NCBI GenBank assembly: GCA_964542475.1
Contig: CAZIUL010000080.1
Location: 1 to 16,306 of the forward strand
Direction of reading: 5' to 3'
Length of the DNA stretch: 16,306 nt
Source of the DNA: CAZIUL01 sp964542475
Lineage (GTDB): Bacteria > Planctomycetota > B15-G4 > CAYZWU01
The first letter of the stretch is position 1, and each line of letters begins with the position of its first letter. The notes below the pieces were generated by a model. The model ran no database searches. It was given only the letters and a program-made list of their open reading frames with translations, and had not been told where the DNA came from. Positions 9,150 to 16,228 of this stretch are shown here, piece by piece. The position numbers and the translations under genes are program-made.

Positions 9150-10184
9150 CTATTTCCCCAGGAAAAGGTAAAGCCTTCCAACGTAGGTCTTTCCCGTTTC
9201 AGATCCGGGATCTTCGATCGACTCGAAGTTTCCAAGCACGATATCCGGTTTTCCGTCGTTGTTCCAGTCCACAACGTCTAACCTGGCCCTGGATCCCTTG
9301 TCAAGGATATCCCCCCCCGCTTTCAATGGAATCCCCTCTGCAAAGCAGGGCTTGCCGTCTGTGCCCGTGTTGGGATAAAAGAAAACCCTGCCGTCCTCGC
9401 TGCCTACAAGGAGATCCTTCTTTCCGTCCCTGTTCCAGTCCACAACATGGGGCGAGGGCCTGACCGGAAAGGCGTGCTCTTGCGCTTCGGCCTTGATCAG
9501 TTCCGGCCGGCCAAAGGCGGGCTTACCCTTCTCGCCTGTATTGTAATAGACGAGGAACTCCCCCTTGGTCTGGCCCATGAGGATGTCCAAGAGGCCGTCG
9601 TTGTTCCAGTCCGCCAGATCGATCTTGGAGTACTTTTCAGAAAGCTCGCTGTTGCCGGGAACGGTCTCTTTCACCTTGTACTGTCCATCAACCTTCTCGT
9701 AGATCCTTCTGGCTCCCTTGATGGCTTTCCCGTCCGCCTCGAGCATGACACCCTTTTCCAGCACGGGTTCCGCATCCGATCCCTTGTTGCGGAAAAACCA
9801 CACCGAACCCGGGGAGTCGCCTGACACGATATCCTTCTTTCCATCCTCATCGAAATCCACGACACGTGGATAGGCGCCGATGCATCACCCGGCGGCAAGG
9901 GAGATCTTCTCACCCCCGGCTTCGAGATATTCGAAGCTGTTGAAAAGCGGCTCCGCATCGCTTCCCTCGTTGAGGTAGAGACGGATGTTGCCCTCCTTGA
10001 ACTGGCCCACAACCAGGTCTTTCCTGCCATCGTTGTTCCAGTCAACCACGCACGGCGCGAGGTGGCCGATTTCCACGGAGATAGCCTTGCCGTCCGCTTC
10101 TATCAGCTTTCCCTCTGCAAGGTCGAGCAGATCGCCGCCCGGCTGGAAAAGAACAAGGCAAAAAAACAGTTGAGTCAAAAACAT
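9150..10184 (-). CDS. FG-GAP/VCBS repeat protein with in-frame TGA, candidate selenoprotein
   Basis: Read as one 344-residue protein with TGA at codon 100. The start ATG follows GGAGG at about 6 nt, and a short hydrophobic leader (MFLTQLFFCLVLF) suggests export. Five FG-GAP/VCBS repeats follow, each with a Ca-binding loop: DWNNDGRKDL, DFDEDGKKDI, DWNNDGLLDI, DWNRDGKKDL and DWNNDGKPDI. The TGA sits in repeat 2 between ISLAAG and CIGAYPRVVD; the frame is identical on both sides and the repeat is otherwise complete. A SECIS-like hairpin follows (separate entry). If the TGA is decoded as selenocysteine, the protein has Sec100-Cys101. If not, the gene is a pseudogene giving a 99-residue product, or the downstream part restarts at a GTG at 9860. 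The role of these propeller-like proteins is unknown; they usually mediate binding on the outside of the cell. It is divergent from a second VCBS gene. Confidence 0.75.
9848..9887 (-). promoter_or_regulatory. Candidate bacterial SECIS element with its UGA
   Basis: On the minus-strand RNA the UGA (9885-9887) is followed by a perfect 7-bp stem, AUCCACG (9865-9871) with CGUGGAU (9855-9861), closed by the loop UGU (9862-9864). A lower stem of 4 bp, CAUC (9879-9882) with GAUG (9848-9851), can also form across an internal loop. The apical loop begins 20 nt after the UGA and has a G as its second base followed by U. As I recall the bacterial SECIS rules, the loop should be 16-37 nt from UGA, be 3 nt or more, and have a G in its first two bases. 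All three hold. The stem lacks the bulged U of the E. coli fdhF element. Confidence 0.5.
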
Positions 10185-10285
10185 GATTCACCTCCGCATT
10201 GACAGGTTCATTGAAACGGGCCCAGGCCGCCCTCAAAAACAATACCGCCCCTGAGCTTTACAGGATACCAGATACGTGACTGTGA

Positions 10286-10301
10286 TTGAAACTAATTTCA
10301 A
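10286..10301. repeat. Short palindrome, possible operator
   Basis: TTGAAA (10286-10291) and TTTCAA (10296-10301) are inverted around a 4-nt centre, in the middle of the divergent intergenic region. A shared regulator site would explain this, but 6-bp arms in AT-rich sequence also arise by chance. Confidence 0.22.
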
Positions 10302-10367
10302 CCCGCACGAAAAGCCTTCCCCCATATTTCATCCTCCTCTGTTGCGACACCGTAAAGGATAAAAGGC

Positions 10368-10395
10368 TTGGTTTATTCGCTCGTTTATATAGAAT
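10368..10395 (+). promoter_or_regulatory. Weak candidate promoter of the plus-strand VCBS gene
   Basis: TTGGTT (10368-10373) and TAGAAT (10390-10395) with a 16-nt spacer lie 61 nt before the preferred ATG at 10457. The -10 box is good and the -35 box is poor. Confidence 0.3.
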
Positions 10396-10456
10396 ATGGT
10401 ATATGCGATTTTCCATTCCGCCGCAACAGCGCAACAAAAAGCAATGGAGTCATCTC

Positions 10457-12007
10457 ATGCGTACCTTCTTCGCACTCACCGTATTTTTCACCGCGTTTAC
10501 CAGCATCCACGCCCAACGGTTCAACGAGGCTGTGCTGATCGATCCTCCCCTTGCATACGAGGAGTCCTCATCAGGGCTCAGCTACCCCGGATGGGAAGGC
10601 GGGCGCACGGAGCTGGAAATGGGCGACATGAACAACGACGGATTCGTGGACCTGGTCACCATCGGGGACCACGGCAGCCCCTGGATCAACACCCAGGAGC
10701 ACGGGATCATGGTCTACTTCGGAAACGGCACCGCTGCCAACTGGAGCGTTCACATGACAGGCAAATTCGGCTACGGCGGGATTGCCCTGGGCGATGTGAA
10801 CAACGACGGGCTCATGGACGTGGGCTACGGCATGCATCACAACTACAGCAGCAACGACCTCGGCGACCAGCGAATCGAAGTGGCCCTGGGCGACGGCACG
10901 GGTATGAACTGGACTCCATGGGACGACAACCTGGACCATCCCTCTCACGGTATAGCCTGGGGCATGTTCGGAACGGATTTCGCCGACGTGGACGTGGACG
11001 GCGACCTGGACCTGGTCTCCATCTCCTTTGGCTCGGGAGACGGCATGCACGTCTACCTGAACAACGGAGACGGCACCTGGACCCGGAGCTTCGGTTTCCT
11101 GGGAGGGAACTCATACATGATCGTCCGGTTCGGGGATGTGAACGGCGACGGGTACCCGGACATTGCAGCGGACCATCAGAAAGGGGCCGTGTGGCTCGGG
11201 GACGGCCAGGGCGGTTTTGTCAACGCCGACGGCAACCTCCCCGATCCGGGCTCCTCCTATGCCCATTACTACGGCACCGACCTGGGAGACGTGACCGGCA
11301 ACGGCTGCCAGGAGCTCTCCTTCACGATGTCCGACGGAAGCGTGCACGTTTGGCAGTGGAGCACAGGCAACCGCTGGACCTCCTTGAGCAACGGGCTTCC
11401 CACCTCCTCCGACTTCAGATTCACCCAGCTATGCGACATGGATGCGGACGGCCGGCTGGATCTCGCGGCATTTGGAGACGGAAAGATCACAGTATGGCGC
11501 CTTGTGAGCTCGGACACCTGGGTCGAGGCACACACCTTCAATACCTTGCCCAAGGGCTACTCCCAGGCCTTCCGCACCGGGGTCGATGTGGACTTCAACG
11601 GCCGGCCGGACATGGTGCTCCTGATCGAGGTAGGATCCTGGCCGAGCTATCAGAACAAACTGCGCTTCTTTCGCGAAAAAACAGCTCCGAGCCTGGGGAG
11701 GCTGCGCATCACATATCCCAGGGGCAAGGAGAGCTTTTTCAGGGGTTCGGTTGTGTTCATCCACTGGCGGCTCAGCGGGGTGCCGCGCGGCGAAGGCGGG
11801 GCCTCGACCATGACCATCGAGCTGTCAACGAGCGGCCTTGGCGGCCCGTGGACAAGCATCGCCTCGAGCCTTCCCAACAACGGCCGGTACCAGTGGCAAA
11901 TCCCGGCGGGTCTGCCCGCGTCCAACGACTGCCGCTTGAGGATCTCGCTCACCGCGCCCTCGGGCTCGGCCTCCTTCACCACCCTCAAACCGTTCAGCCT
12001 GCTTTGA
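10457..12007 (+). CDS. Secreted seven-bladed FG-GAP/VCBS propeller protein
   Basis: A 516-residue protein starting at the ATG preceded by GGAG at 7 nt. This start gives a clean signal peptide (MRTFFALTVFFTAFTSIHA); the same frame stays open back to an ATG at 10286, but that start has no leader sequence. Seven Ca-binding-type loops begin near residues 57, 113, 177, 227, 278, 327 and 377 (for example DMNNDGFVDL, DVNNDGLMDV, DVDVDGDLDL, DVNGDGYPDI, DMDADGRLDL), spaced about 50-64 residues. This is the pattern of an integrin-like seven-bladed beta-propeller. Residues about 415-516 form an Ig-like or Kre9-type sandwich (RITYPRGKESFFRGSVVFIH, WQIPAGLPASNDCRLRI). No membrane anchor or sorting signal is visible at the C-terminus. 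It is presumably an extracellular binding protein; the ligand is unknown. It may be co-transcribed with the sugar kinase 119 nt downstream. Confidence 0.85.
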   Translation: MRTFFALTVFFTAFTSIHAQRFNEAVLIDPPLAYEESSSGLSYPGWEGGRTELEMGDMNNDGFVDLVTIGDHGSPWINTQEHGIMVYFGNGTAANWSVHMTGKFGYGGIALGDVNNDGLMDVGYGMHHNYSSNDLGDQRIEVALGDGTGMNWTPWDDNLDHPSHGIAWGMFGTDFADVDVDGDLDLVSISFGSGDGMHVYLNNGDGTWTRSFGFLGGNSYMIVRFGDVNGDGYPDIAADHQKGAVWLGDGQGGFVNADGNLPDPGSSYAHYYGTDLGDVTGNGCQELSFTMSDGSVHVWQWSTGNRWTSLSNGLPTSSDFRFTQLCDMDADGRLDLAAFGDGKITVWRLVSSDTWVEAHTFNTLPKGYSQAFRTGVDVDFNGRPDMVLLIEVGSWPSYQNKLRFFREKTAPSLGRLRITYPRGKESFFRGSVVFIHWRLSGVPRGEGGASTMTIELSTSGLGGPWTSIASSLPNNGRYQWQIPAGLPASNDCRLRISLTAPSGSASFTTLKPFSLL

Positions 12008-12114
12008 AATGTCCGGACGGTAATTGTCTTGCAAGAACAGATGTTTTTCCTTCAAGATAAAGGCGGCCCCGGAACCGTTTATCAAAAACCGGCAAGCTGC
12101 CACAAAGGTACAAA

Positions 12115-12129
12115 AAGGAGCGCGCGATT
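12115..12129 (+). promoter_or_regulatory. Ribosome-binding site before a probable ATT start
   Basis: AAGGAG at 12115-12120 lies 6 nt before an in-frame ATT (12127-12129). No ATG, GTG or TTG exists in this frame between the stop at 12058-12060 and the GTG at 12238, which is too late because it would remove the N-terminal substrate-binding motif of the kinase. Confidence 0.4.
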
Positions 12130-13185
12130 CGCGAACCACCGGAAAGAAAACCGCTTCGAACCATCCGCGCTTCGGCGCCGATCAGGATCAACGATATCGG
12201 CGGGTGGACCGACACATGGTTCAGCAACGGCGGCTGCGTGCTTAACATCGCGGTTAAGCCCAGGGTGGAGGTGCGCATACAGCTCTTCGAAAACCACCTC
12301 AGGAAAAGGGAGAGGGTGAGAATCCACGCTGAGAACTACGGGGAAACCATTGTGCTCGATCCTGAAAAGCCGGACTTTCGCAGGCACCCGATCCTCCAGG
12401 GCGCGGTGAACTCCCTGCCCATCCCCGAAGAGGTGGAGCTCATGATCGCGCTCAGCTCCCTGGTTCCGGGCGGCAGTTCCACCGGCACATCCGCTGCCGC
12501 GTGCGTTGCGCTCCTGGGCGGCCTGGCAGCGGCCAGCGGGCAGGAGCTGAACCTTGCGGATGCGGCCTCCCTGGCCCTTCGCGTGGAGACCGACAAGCTC
12601 GGGCTTCAGAGCGGGATACAGGACCAGCTCTGCTCGGCATACGGGGGGATCTGCTTCATCGACATGAAACAATACCCCGCGGCAGACGTTCAAAAGCTGA
12701 GCCTCGACGAACATGTGAAGGAGGAGCTGGCCCAGCGGCTCGCCCTGGTCTACATGGGATCATCGCACAGCTCATCAGCGCTGCACGAAGAGGTGATCGC
12801 GTTTCTCGAAACAAAAAGCGCGGGGTACGATGCGCTCCGCACACTGAAGGAGCTGGCTGGCGAGGCAAGAGAGCACCTGATCCGGGGAGATTTCGCATCT
12901 TTCGGCGATGCAATGGTCCGGAACAACGAATGCCAGCGTTCCCTGCACGCGGGGCTCATCTCCGGGCGCGCGGACGATGTCATCTCGATCGCTAAAAGGC
13001 ACGAAGCAGCCGGGTGGAAGGTAAACGGGGCAGGCGGTGAAGGCGGGTCCTTGACCATCCTTGGCAGCAGGGGCAAAGCAGAAAGAGACAAAATGCTGGA
13101 TGAGATAGAAGCGCTTGGAAAGGGGATAAGGCCCGTTTCCATCGGCCTCGAGGACACTGGCCTTGATGTCGATGTGAATAATTGA
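12127..13185 (+). CDS. GHMP-family sugar kinase
   Basis: About 352 residues if translation starts at the ATT at 12127. It belongs to the galactokinase/homoserine kinase/mevalonate kinase superfamily, which transfers phosphate from ATP to a sugar or alcohol. Motif 1 is APIRINDIGGWTDTWF (from residue 17), the sugar-contacting strand. Motif 2 is the phosphate-binding loop PGGSSTGTSAAA (from 114). GIQDQLCSAYGG (around 163-174) holds the likely catalytic Asp166. Motif 3 is NGAGGEGGSLTI (from 300). The IQDQ-x4-YGG stretch is closest to the heptose-7-phosphate kinase/HddA-like branch, but the exact sugar cannot be assigned. The protein is cytoplasmic, with no signal peptide. It lies between two secreted-protein genes on the same strand and could phosphorylate a sugar released from a glycan. 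Confidence 0.85.
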   Translation: MREPPERKPLRTIRASAPIRINDIGGWTDTWFSNGGCVLNIAVKPRVEVRIQLFENHLRKRERVRIHAENYGETIVLDPEKPDFRRHPILQGAVNSLPIPEEVELMIALSSLVPGGSSTGTSAAACVALLGGLAAASGQELNLADAASLALRVETDKLGLQSGIQDQLCSAYGGICFIDMKQYPAADVQKLSLDEHVKEELAQRLALVYMGSSHSSSALHEEVIAFLETKSAGYDALRTLKELAGEAREHLIRGDFASFGDAMVRNNECQRSLHAGLISGRADDVISIAKRHEAAGWKVNGAGGEGGSLTILGSRGKAERDKMLDEIEALGKGIRPVSIGLEDTGLDVDVNN

Positions 13186-13261
13186 GGTTATCTATTGATT
13201 TCCGCTCAGGCTTCCGATACCATTATCAGCTAGCAGCACCCTCTGGAAAGGAGGCCTACCA

Positions 13262-14614
13262 ATGGCTTCGCGCGCACTGAGACAGCCCCGGGCGCTGCTC
13301 ACACTTCTTCTTTTTTTCTTCTTCTCCCCCATCACCCTGTCAGGAAAAGAGATACGGCTCAGCTTCGAGCCCTGTCCCGCGGGGCTTCCTCAAGACGAAT
13401 GCGGTTATGTAAAGCCCCTGGAGAACGGATTGCATGGATGGATAAGGGGGGACGAGTTTCTGACCGACCGGGCCTTCACCGGTTACTTCAGGTTTCACCA
13501 CGACAACCTGGACAAACCCGAGCTTCTTTTCTCCTACGACTGTCTCCTGGAGGGAAGCGGCACTCCGGATATACTGTACCTGGATCTCAACTTCGACCAG
13601 AGAATCGGTGAGGACGAAAGCTTCGCGCTCAATCGGGCCGGCTCCCGGTTCATGGCCGAAAAGGTTCCTTTCACCAGGAAGCTGGACAGGGATGACATCA
13701 CGTACTACGTGAACATCTTTCTGAGGCCCGCGGTCAAGAAGGAAAGCTGCAGCATGACAGTGGAATCCTGGGGAAGGTATCGCGGCAAAGTCGAGCTCTT
13801 CGGGATCGAGTACGAGCTGATACTGAAGGACGGAAACTGCAACGGCTCTTTCGCTGACTTTGGGGGGCGTTACCACCGGTCGGGCGCTGACTTGCTTTCT
13901 CTGACACCTGTCGGCGAAGAAGGAGCTGATACTGCCGGGTTTGGTGAAGCTTGCGAAAAGCAGATTCATCCCAAGATGTTTTTCGGAAACAGGGCCTACT
14001 CCGTTGACGTGAAGAACAACGGCCGAAAGCTCTCCATACGGCCGTTCAAAACAAGTTTTGGCAAGGTGGCTCTGCACGCCGAGGCGATGGAGGTCACGCT
14101 GCGCCGCGACGATTGGGGAGGCTTTGCACTGGCCTCGGGCAAAGAGCTGCTGCTTCCGGTCGGCACCTACAGCATCGATCGCTTCTCCAGAAAACGCGGT
14201 TCTTCTCGTGCCTGGTGTTCGTACAGCGGATCCGAAAAAATGACGGTACATGTCCGCTCGGGAACAACAGCGAACGTGAAGCCTGAAACTTCGCTCTTCG
14301 CATCGATCAACACCTCGAACAAAGGGGATTCGATCAGGCTCAGCCTCAAACTCGAAACGCAGGAAGGGGCCAGGCTCAGCTCGTTTGGGGGGCACGAGAA
14401 GGACAACCGCACCTCCGGCGGGATCCCTTTTGTCGTCAGGGACAAGTCGGGCGAGGTCGTATACGAGGATTTTTTCCGCTTCGGGTGCTGCGGCACCTCT
14501 ACCTGCTACTGGGATGTGGAGAAGGTTGGTCGCGGCACATATACCGTTCACATCGATACCGATCCGGATCTTCTTGACATTGAAAACCGCGAAACGCGCA
14601 TCACGGTGAGGTAA
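13262..14614 (+). CDS. Secreted protein of unknown function, Cys-containing, with EF-hand-like loop
   Basis: A 450-residue protein that I do not assign to a family. The ATG follows AAAGGAGG at 7 nt. A signal peptide is clear (Arg-containing start, then LLTLLLFFFFSPITLSG). The mature part is beta-rich and polar. An acidic loop at residues 107-119 (LDLNFDQRIGEDE) resembles an EF-hand or dockerin-like Ca site. About eleven cysteines occur, including a cluster near the C-terminus (FGCCGTSTCYWD), consistent with disulfides in the periplasm or outside the cell. The C-terminal ~110 residues look like an Ig-type sandwich. There is no transmembrane helix or sorting motif. It lies 76 nt after the kinase gene on the same strand and may share its transcript. 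Confidence 0.8.
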   Translation: MASRALRQPRALLTLLLFFFFSPITLSGKEIRLSFEPCPAGLPQDECGYVKPLENGLHGWIRGDEFLTDRAFTGYFRFHHDNLDKPELLFSYDCLLEGSGTPDILYLDLNFDQRIGEDESFALNRAGSRFMAEKVPFTRKLDRDDITYYVNIFLRPAVKKESCSMTVESWGRYRGKVELFGIEYELILKDGNCNGSFADFGGRYHRSGADLLSLTPVGEEGADTAGFGEACEKQIHPKMFFGNRAYSVDVKNNGRKLSIRPFKTSFGKVALHAEAMEVTLRRDDWGGFALASGKELLLPVGTYSIDRFSRKRGSSRAWCSYSGSEKMTVHVRSGTTANVKPETSLFASINTSNKGDSIRLSLKLETQEGARLSSFGGHEKDNRTSGGIPFVVRDKSGEVVYEDFFRFGCCGTSTCYWDVEKVGRGTYTVHIDTDPDLLDIENRETRITVR

Positions 14615-14621
14615 TGTGGGT

Positions 14622-14638
14622 GTGGGGGCAACCCCCAC
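14622..14638 (+). terminator. GC-rich hairpin after the secreted-protein gene
   Basis: GTGGGGG (14622-14628) pairs perfectly with CCCCCAC (14632-14638) around the loop CAA, starting 8 nt after the stop codon. No U-tract follows, so it may be an RNA-stabilising or rho-dependent end rather than an intrinsic terminator. Confidence 0.4.
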
Positions 14639-14681
14639 TGGTTACCCTGTGGTTTCCCTCTGGTTACCCTGTGGTTTCCCT
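14638..14681. repeat. Tandem repeat, two 22-bp units (four 11-bp subunits)
   Basis: The 22-bp unit at 14638-14659 is repeated exactly at 14660-14681. Each unit is itself two 11-mers, CTGGTTACCCT and GTGGTTTCCCT, that differ at two positions. A partial further copy may follow (GTGCTTTTCC). It lies between the hairpin and the tRNA-His promoter. Confidence 0.85.
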
Positions 14682-14701
14682 GTGCTTTTCCATTACCCGG
14701 G

Positions 14702-14729
14702 TTGACATGCCGCTCCAAAATGATAAGCT
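14702..14729 (+). promoter_or_regulatory. Promoter of the tRNA-His gene
   Basis: A consensus -35 box TTGACA (14702-14707) and TAAGCT (14724-14729) are separated by 16 nt. Transcription would begin about 14 nt before the tRNA, as expected for a stable-RNA gene. Confidence 0.55.
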
Positions 14730-14749
14730 GACCGCCTTTGAGACCGTAT

Positions 14750-14827
14750 GGTGGGTGTAGCTCAGTTGGTTAGAGCACTAGATTGTGGTTCTAGGGGTCG
14801 TGGGTTCAAATCCCATCACTCACCCCA
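14750..14827 (+). tRNA. tRNA-His (GTG)
   Basis: A complete cloverleaf: acceptor arm 14751-14757 with 14817-14823, D stem GCTC/GAGC, anticodon stem CTAGA/TCTAG with loop TTGTGGT and anticodon GTG at 14785-14787, T arm 14800-14816, and an encoded CCA at 14825-14827. G-1 (14750) faces discriminator C73 (14824), the identity mark of histidine tRNA. An intrinsic terminator follows. Confidence 0.96.
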
Positions 14828-14833
14828 TAAAAC

Positions 14834-14881
14834 AAAGGGGGCAGGTTCTTCGATTCCGGAAATGGACCTGTCCCCTTTTTT
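14834..14881 (+). terminator. Intrinsic terminator after tRNA-His
   Basis: AAAGGGGGCAGGTTC (14834-14848) pairs, with wobbles, with GGACCTGTCCCC and the following T bases (14864-14875 onward), and a run of six T closes at 14881. It separates the tRNA from the peptidase gene. Confidence 0.8.
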
Positions 14882-14914
14882 GCCCTCTCGCGCATCTGTT
14901 AAGGAGGATCGGAC

Positions 14915-16099
14915 ATGGATCTAGGGGCGATACAAGAAGCTCTAAGGGAAAGAGAGATCGAAGGCTGGCTTTTCTGCGATTTCCACAACAGGGACCACCT
15001 GGCCTACCGGATACTCGGGCTCAACTTCCAGAAGAAGACTTCGCGGCGGTGGTTCTACTACATCCCGGCCGATGGGGAGCCCACGCGCCTTGTGTCGTGC
15101 GTGGAGCCCACGAGGCTCGACGCGCTCGCAGGCGAAAAGATAACATACCTGGCCTGGGAGGAGCTGCACTCCATGCTCAAGGAGATCCTCGGTGCACCCA
15201 AGCGGGTGGCCATGCAGTACTCGCCCATGAACAACATCCCGTACGTGTCCATCGTGGACGGGGGGACCATCGAGCTGGTGCGGAGCTTCGGGCACGAGAT
15301 CGTCTCGTCCGCTGACCTGGTTCAGCTGTTCGAGGGGATCATCGACGAAAAAGGCTACCAGACCCACCTCGAGGCGTGCGAGAAGGTCCAGCGCGTAAAG
15401 GACGAAGCCTACGCCGAGATCGGGAAGGCGCTCTCCGGGGGGAAGAAGCTGAGCGAGTTCGAGCTCTCCGAGTTCATTCTGCGCCGGTTCGCCGAGGAAG
15501 GGCTCACTTGCGGGGAGGACCGGCCCATCGTTGGGATAAACGATCACCCGGCCGACCCCCACTTCGAGCCGAAGGAGGAGGGAACGTACTTTTTCAAGGA
15601 AGGCGACACAGTGCTGATTGACCTCTGGGCCAGGCTCGATCAGGAGGGGGCGATCTACTACGACATCACCTGGTGCGGTTACGTGGGCAGCGAGCCGCCG
15701 GCGAAGTACAAGGCGATGTTCAATGCGGTGCGCGACGCGCGAAACGCCGCTGTCGCGCTTGTGCGCGAGCGCTTTGCCGAGAGCAAGCCGTGCTACGGCT
15801 GGGAGGTGGATGATGCCTGCCGCAAGGTCGTCCAGGATGCGGGATTCGGCGAGCAGTTCTGCCACAGAACCGGGCACTCCATCGGAGAGGAATGCCACGG
15901 AAACGCGGTCAACATAGACAACCTGGAGACCAAGGACGAGCGCCTGCTCATGCCCGGGATCTGTTTCTCGGTCGAGCCGGGGATCTACTTCGACGGCGAA
16001 ATAGCCGTGCGCACGGAAATCGACTGCTTCATAACGCTGGACGGCAAGGTGGTCGTGGCAGGCGACGAGCAGGAGGAGCTCATCCTGATCGCCCCCTGA
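14915..16099 (+). CDS. M24 family metallopeptidase (Xaa-Pro aminopeptidase/creatinase type)
   Basis: A 394-residue cytoplasmic enzyme. The ATG follows AAGGAGG at about 7 nt. Residues 1 to about 145 form the creatinase-like N-terminal domain and about 150-394 the pita-bread catalytic domain. All five dinuclear-metal ligands are visible: Asp236 (VLIDLWA), Asp250 (YYDITW), His321 (RTGHSIGEECHGN), Glu354 (SVEPGIYF) and Glu368 (VRTEID). His328 matches the second conserved active-site histidine. The full ligand set argues for peptidase rather than creatinase-like activity, most likely removing N-terminal residues before proline, but the true substrate is not fixed by sequence. It is an isolated gene between two tRNA genes, with a terminator on each side. 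Confidence 0.92.
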   Translation: MDLGAIQEALREREIEGWLFCDFHNRDHLAYRILGLNFQKKTSRRWFYYIPADGEPTRLVSCVEPTRLDALAGEKITYLAWEELHSMLKEILGAPKRVAMQYSPMNNIPYVSIVDGGTIELVRSFGHEIVSSADLVQLFEGIIDEKGYQTHLEACEKVQRVKDEAYAEIGKALSGGKKLSEFELSEFILRRFAEEGLTCGEDRPIVGINDHPADPHFEPKEEGTYFFKEGDTVLIDLWARLDQEGAIYYDITWCGYVGSEPPAKYKAMFNAVRDARNAAVALVRERFAESKPCYGWEVDDACRKVVQDAGFGEQFCHRTGHSIGEECHGNAVNIDNLETKDERLLMPGICFSVEPGIYFDGEIAVRTEIDCFITLDGKVVVAGDEQEELILIAP

Positions 16100-16104
16100 T
16101 TCAA

Positions 16105-16130
16105 GAGGATCGCCCGTCCTCAATTTTTTT
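16105..16130 (+). terminator. Intrinsic terminator of the M24 peptidase gene
   Basis: GAGGA (16105-16109) pairs with TCCTC (16117-16121) over a 7-nt loop and is followed by AA and seven T (16124-16130). It lies 5 nt after the stop codon. Confidence 0.65.
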
Positions 16131-16131
16131 C

Positions 16132-16160
16132 TTGACCCGATCGAGCACCGACACTAAATT
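16132..16160 (+). promoter_or_regulatory. Candidate promoter of the tRNA-Lys gene
   Basis: TTGACC (16132-16137) and TAAATT (16155-16160) with a 17-nt spacer start one base after the peptidase terminator. The leader to the tRNA would be about 60 nt, which is long but acceptable for a processed precursor. Confidence 0.45.
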
Positions 16161-16228
16161 CCTTTGCTTTTCCGCGCCGGATCAAGTATCCTCGCGGCCC
16201 TTTTGCAAAACAGCATATTAACGAACAT

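Larger units (their letters stand above)
10185..10456. other. Divergent intergenic region between two VCBS genes
   Basis: The 272 nt between the two divergent propeller-protein genes must hold both promoters. A plus-strand promoter candidate and a short palindrome are listed separately. I found no convincing minus-strand promoter, RNA gene or riboswitch. Confidence 0.5.

Noticed and set aside
9861..9900. A frameshift as the cause of the split VCBS gene
   Set aside because: The two halves are in the same reading frame; only a TGA separates them.
12005..12007. The TGA ending the plus-strand VCBS gene as a second selenocysteine codon
   Set aside because: The protein already ends at a natural domain boundary and the frame beyond has no recognisable domain or Cys context.
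10396..12060. A 554-residue overlapping plus-strand frame across the VCBS gene
   Set aside because: It is extremely rich in Arg, Gly, Pro and His, a frame-shifted shadow of the DxDxDG-repeat gene.
13340..14638. A 432-residue open frame on the minus strand opposite the unassigned secreted protein
   Set aside because: The plus-strand frame has a strong ribosome-binding site and signal peptide; the minus frame has neither and no recognisable domain.
14942..16123. A 393-residue open frame on the minus strand opposite the M24 peptidase gene
   Set aside because: It mirrors a gene whose five metal ligands are all visible, and its own residues (rich in His, Leu, Arg and Val with no motifs) are typical of antisense frames in GC-rich DNA.
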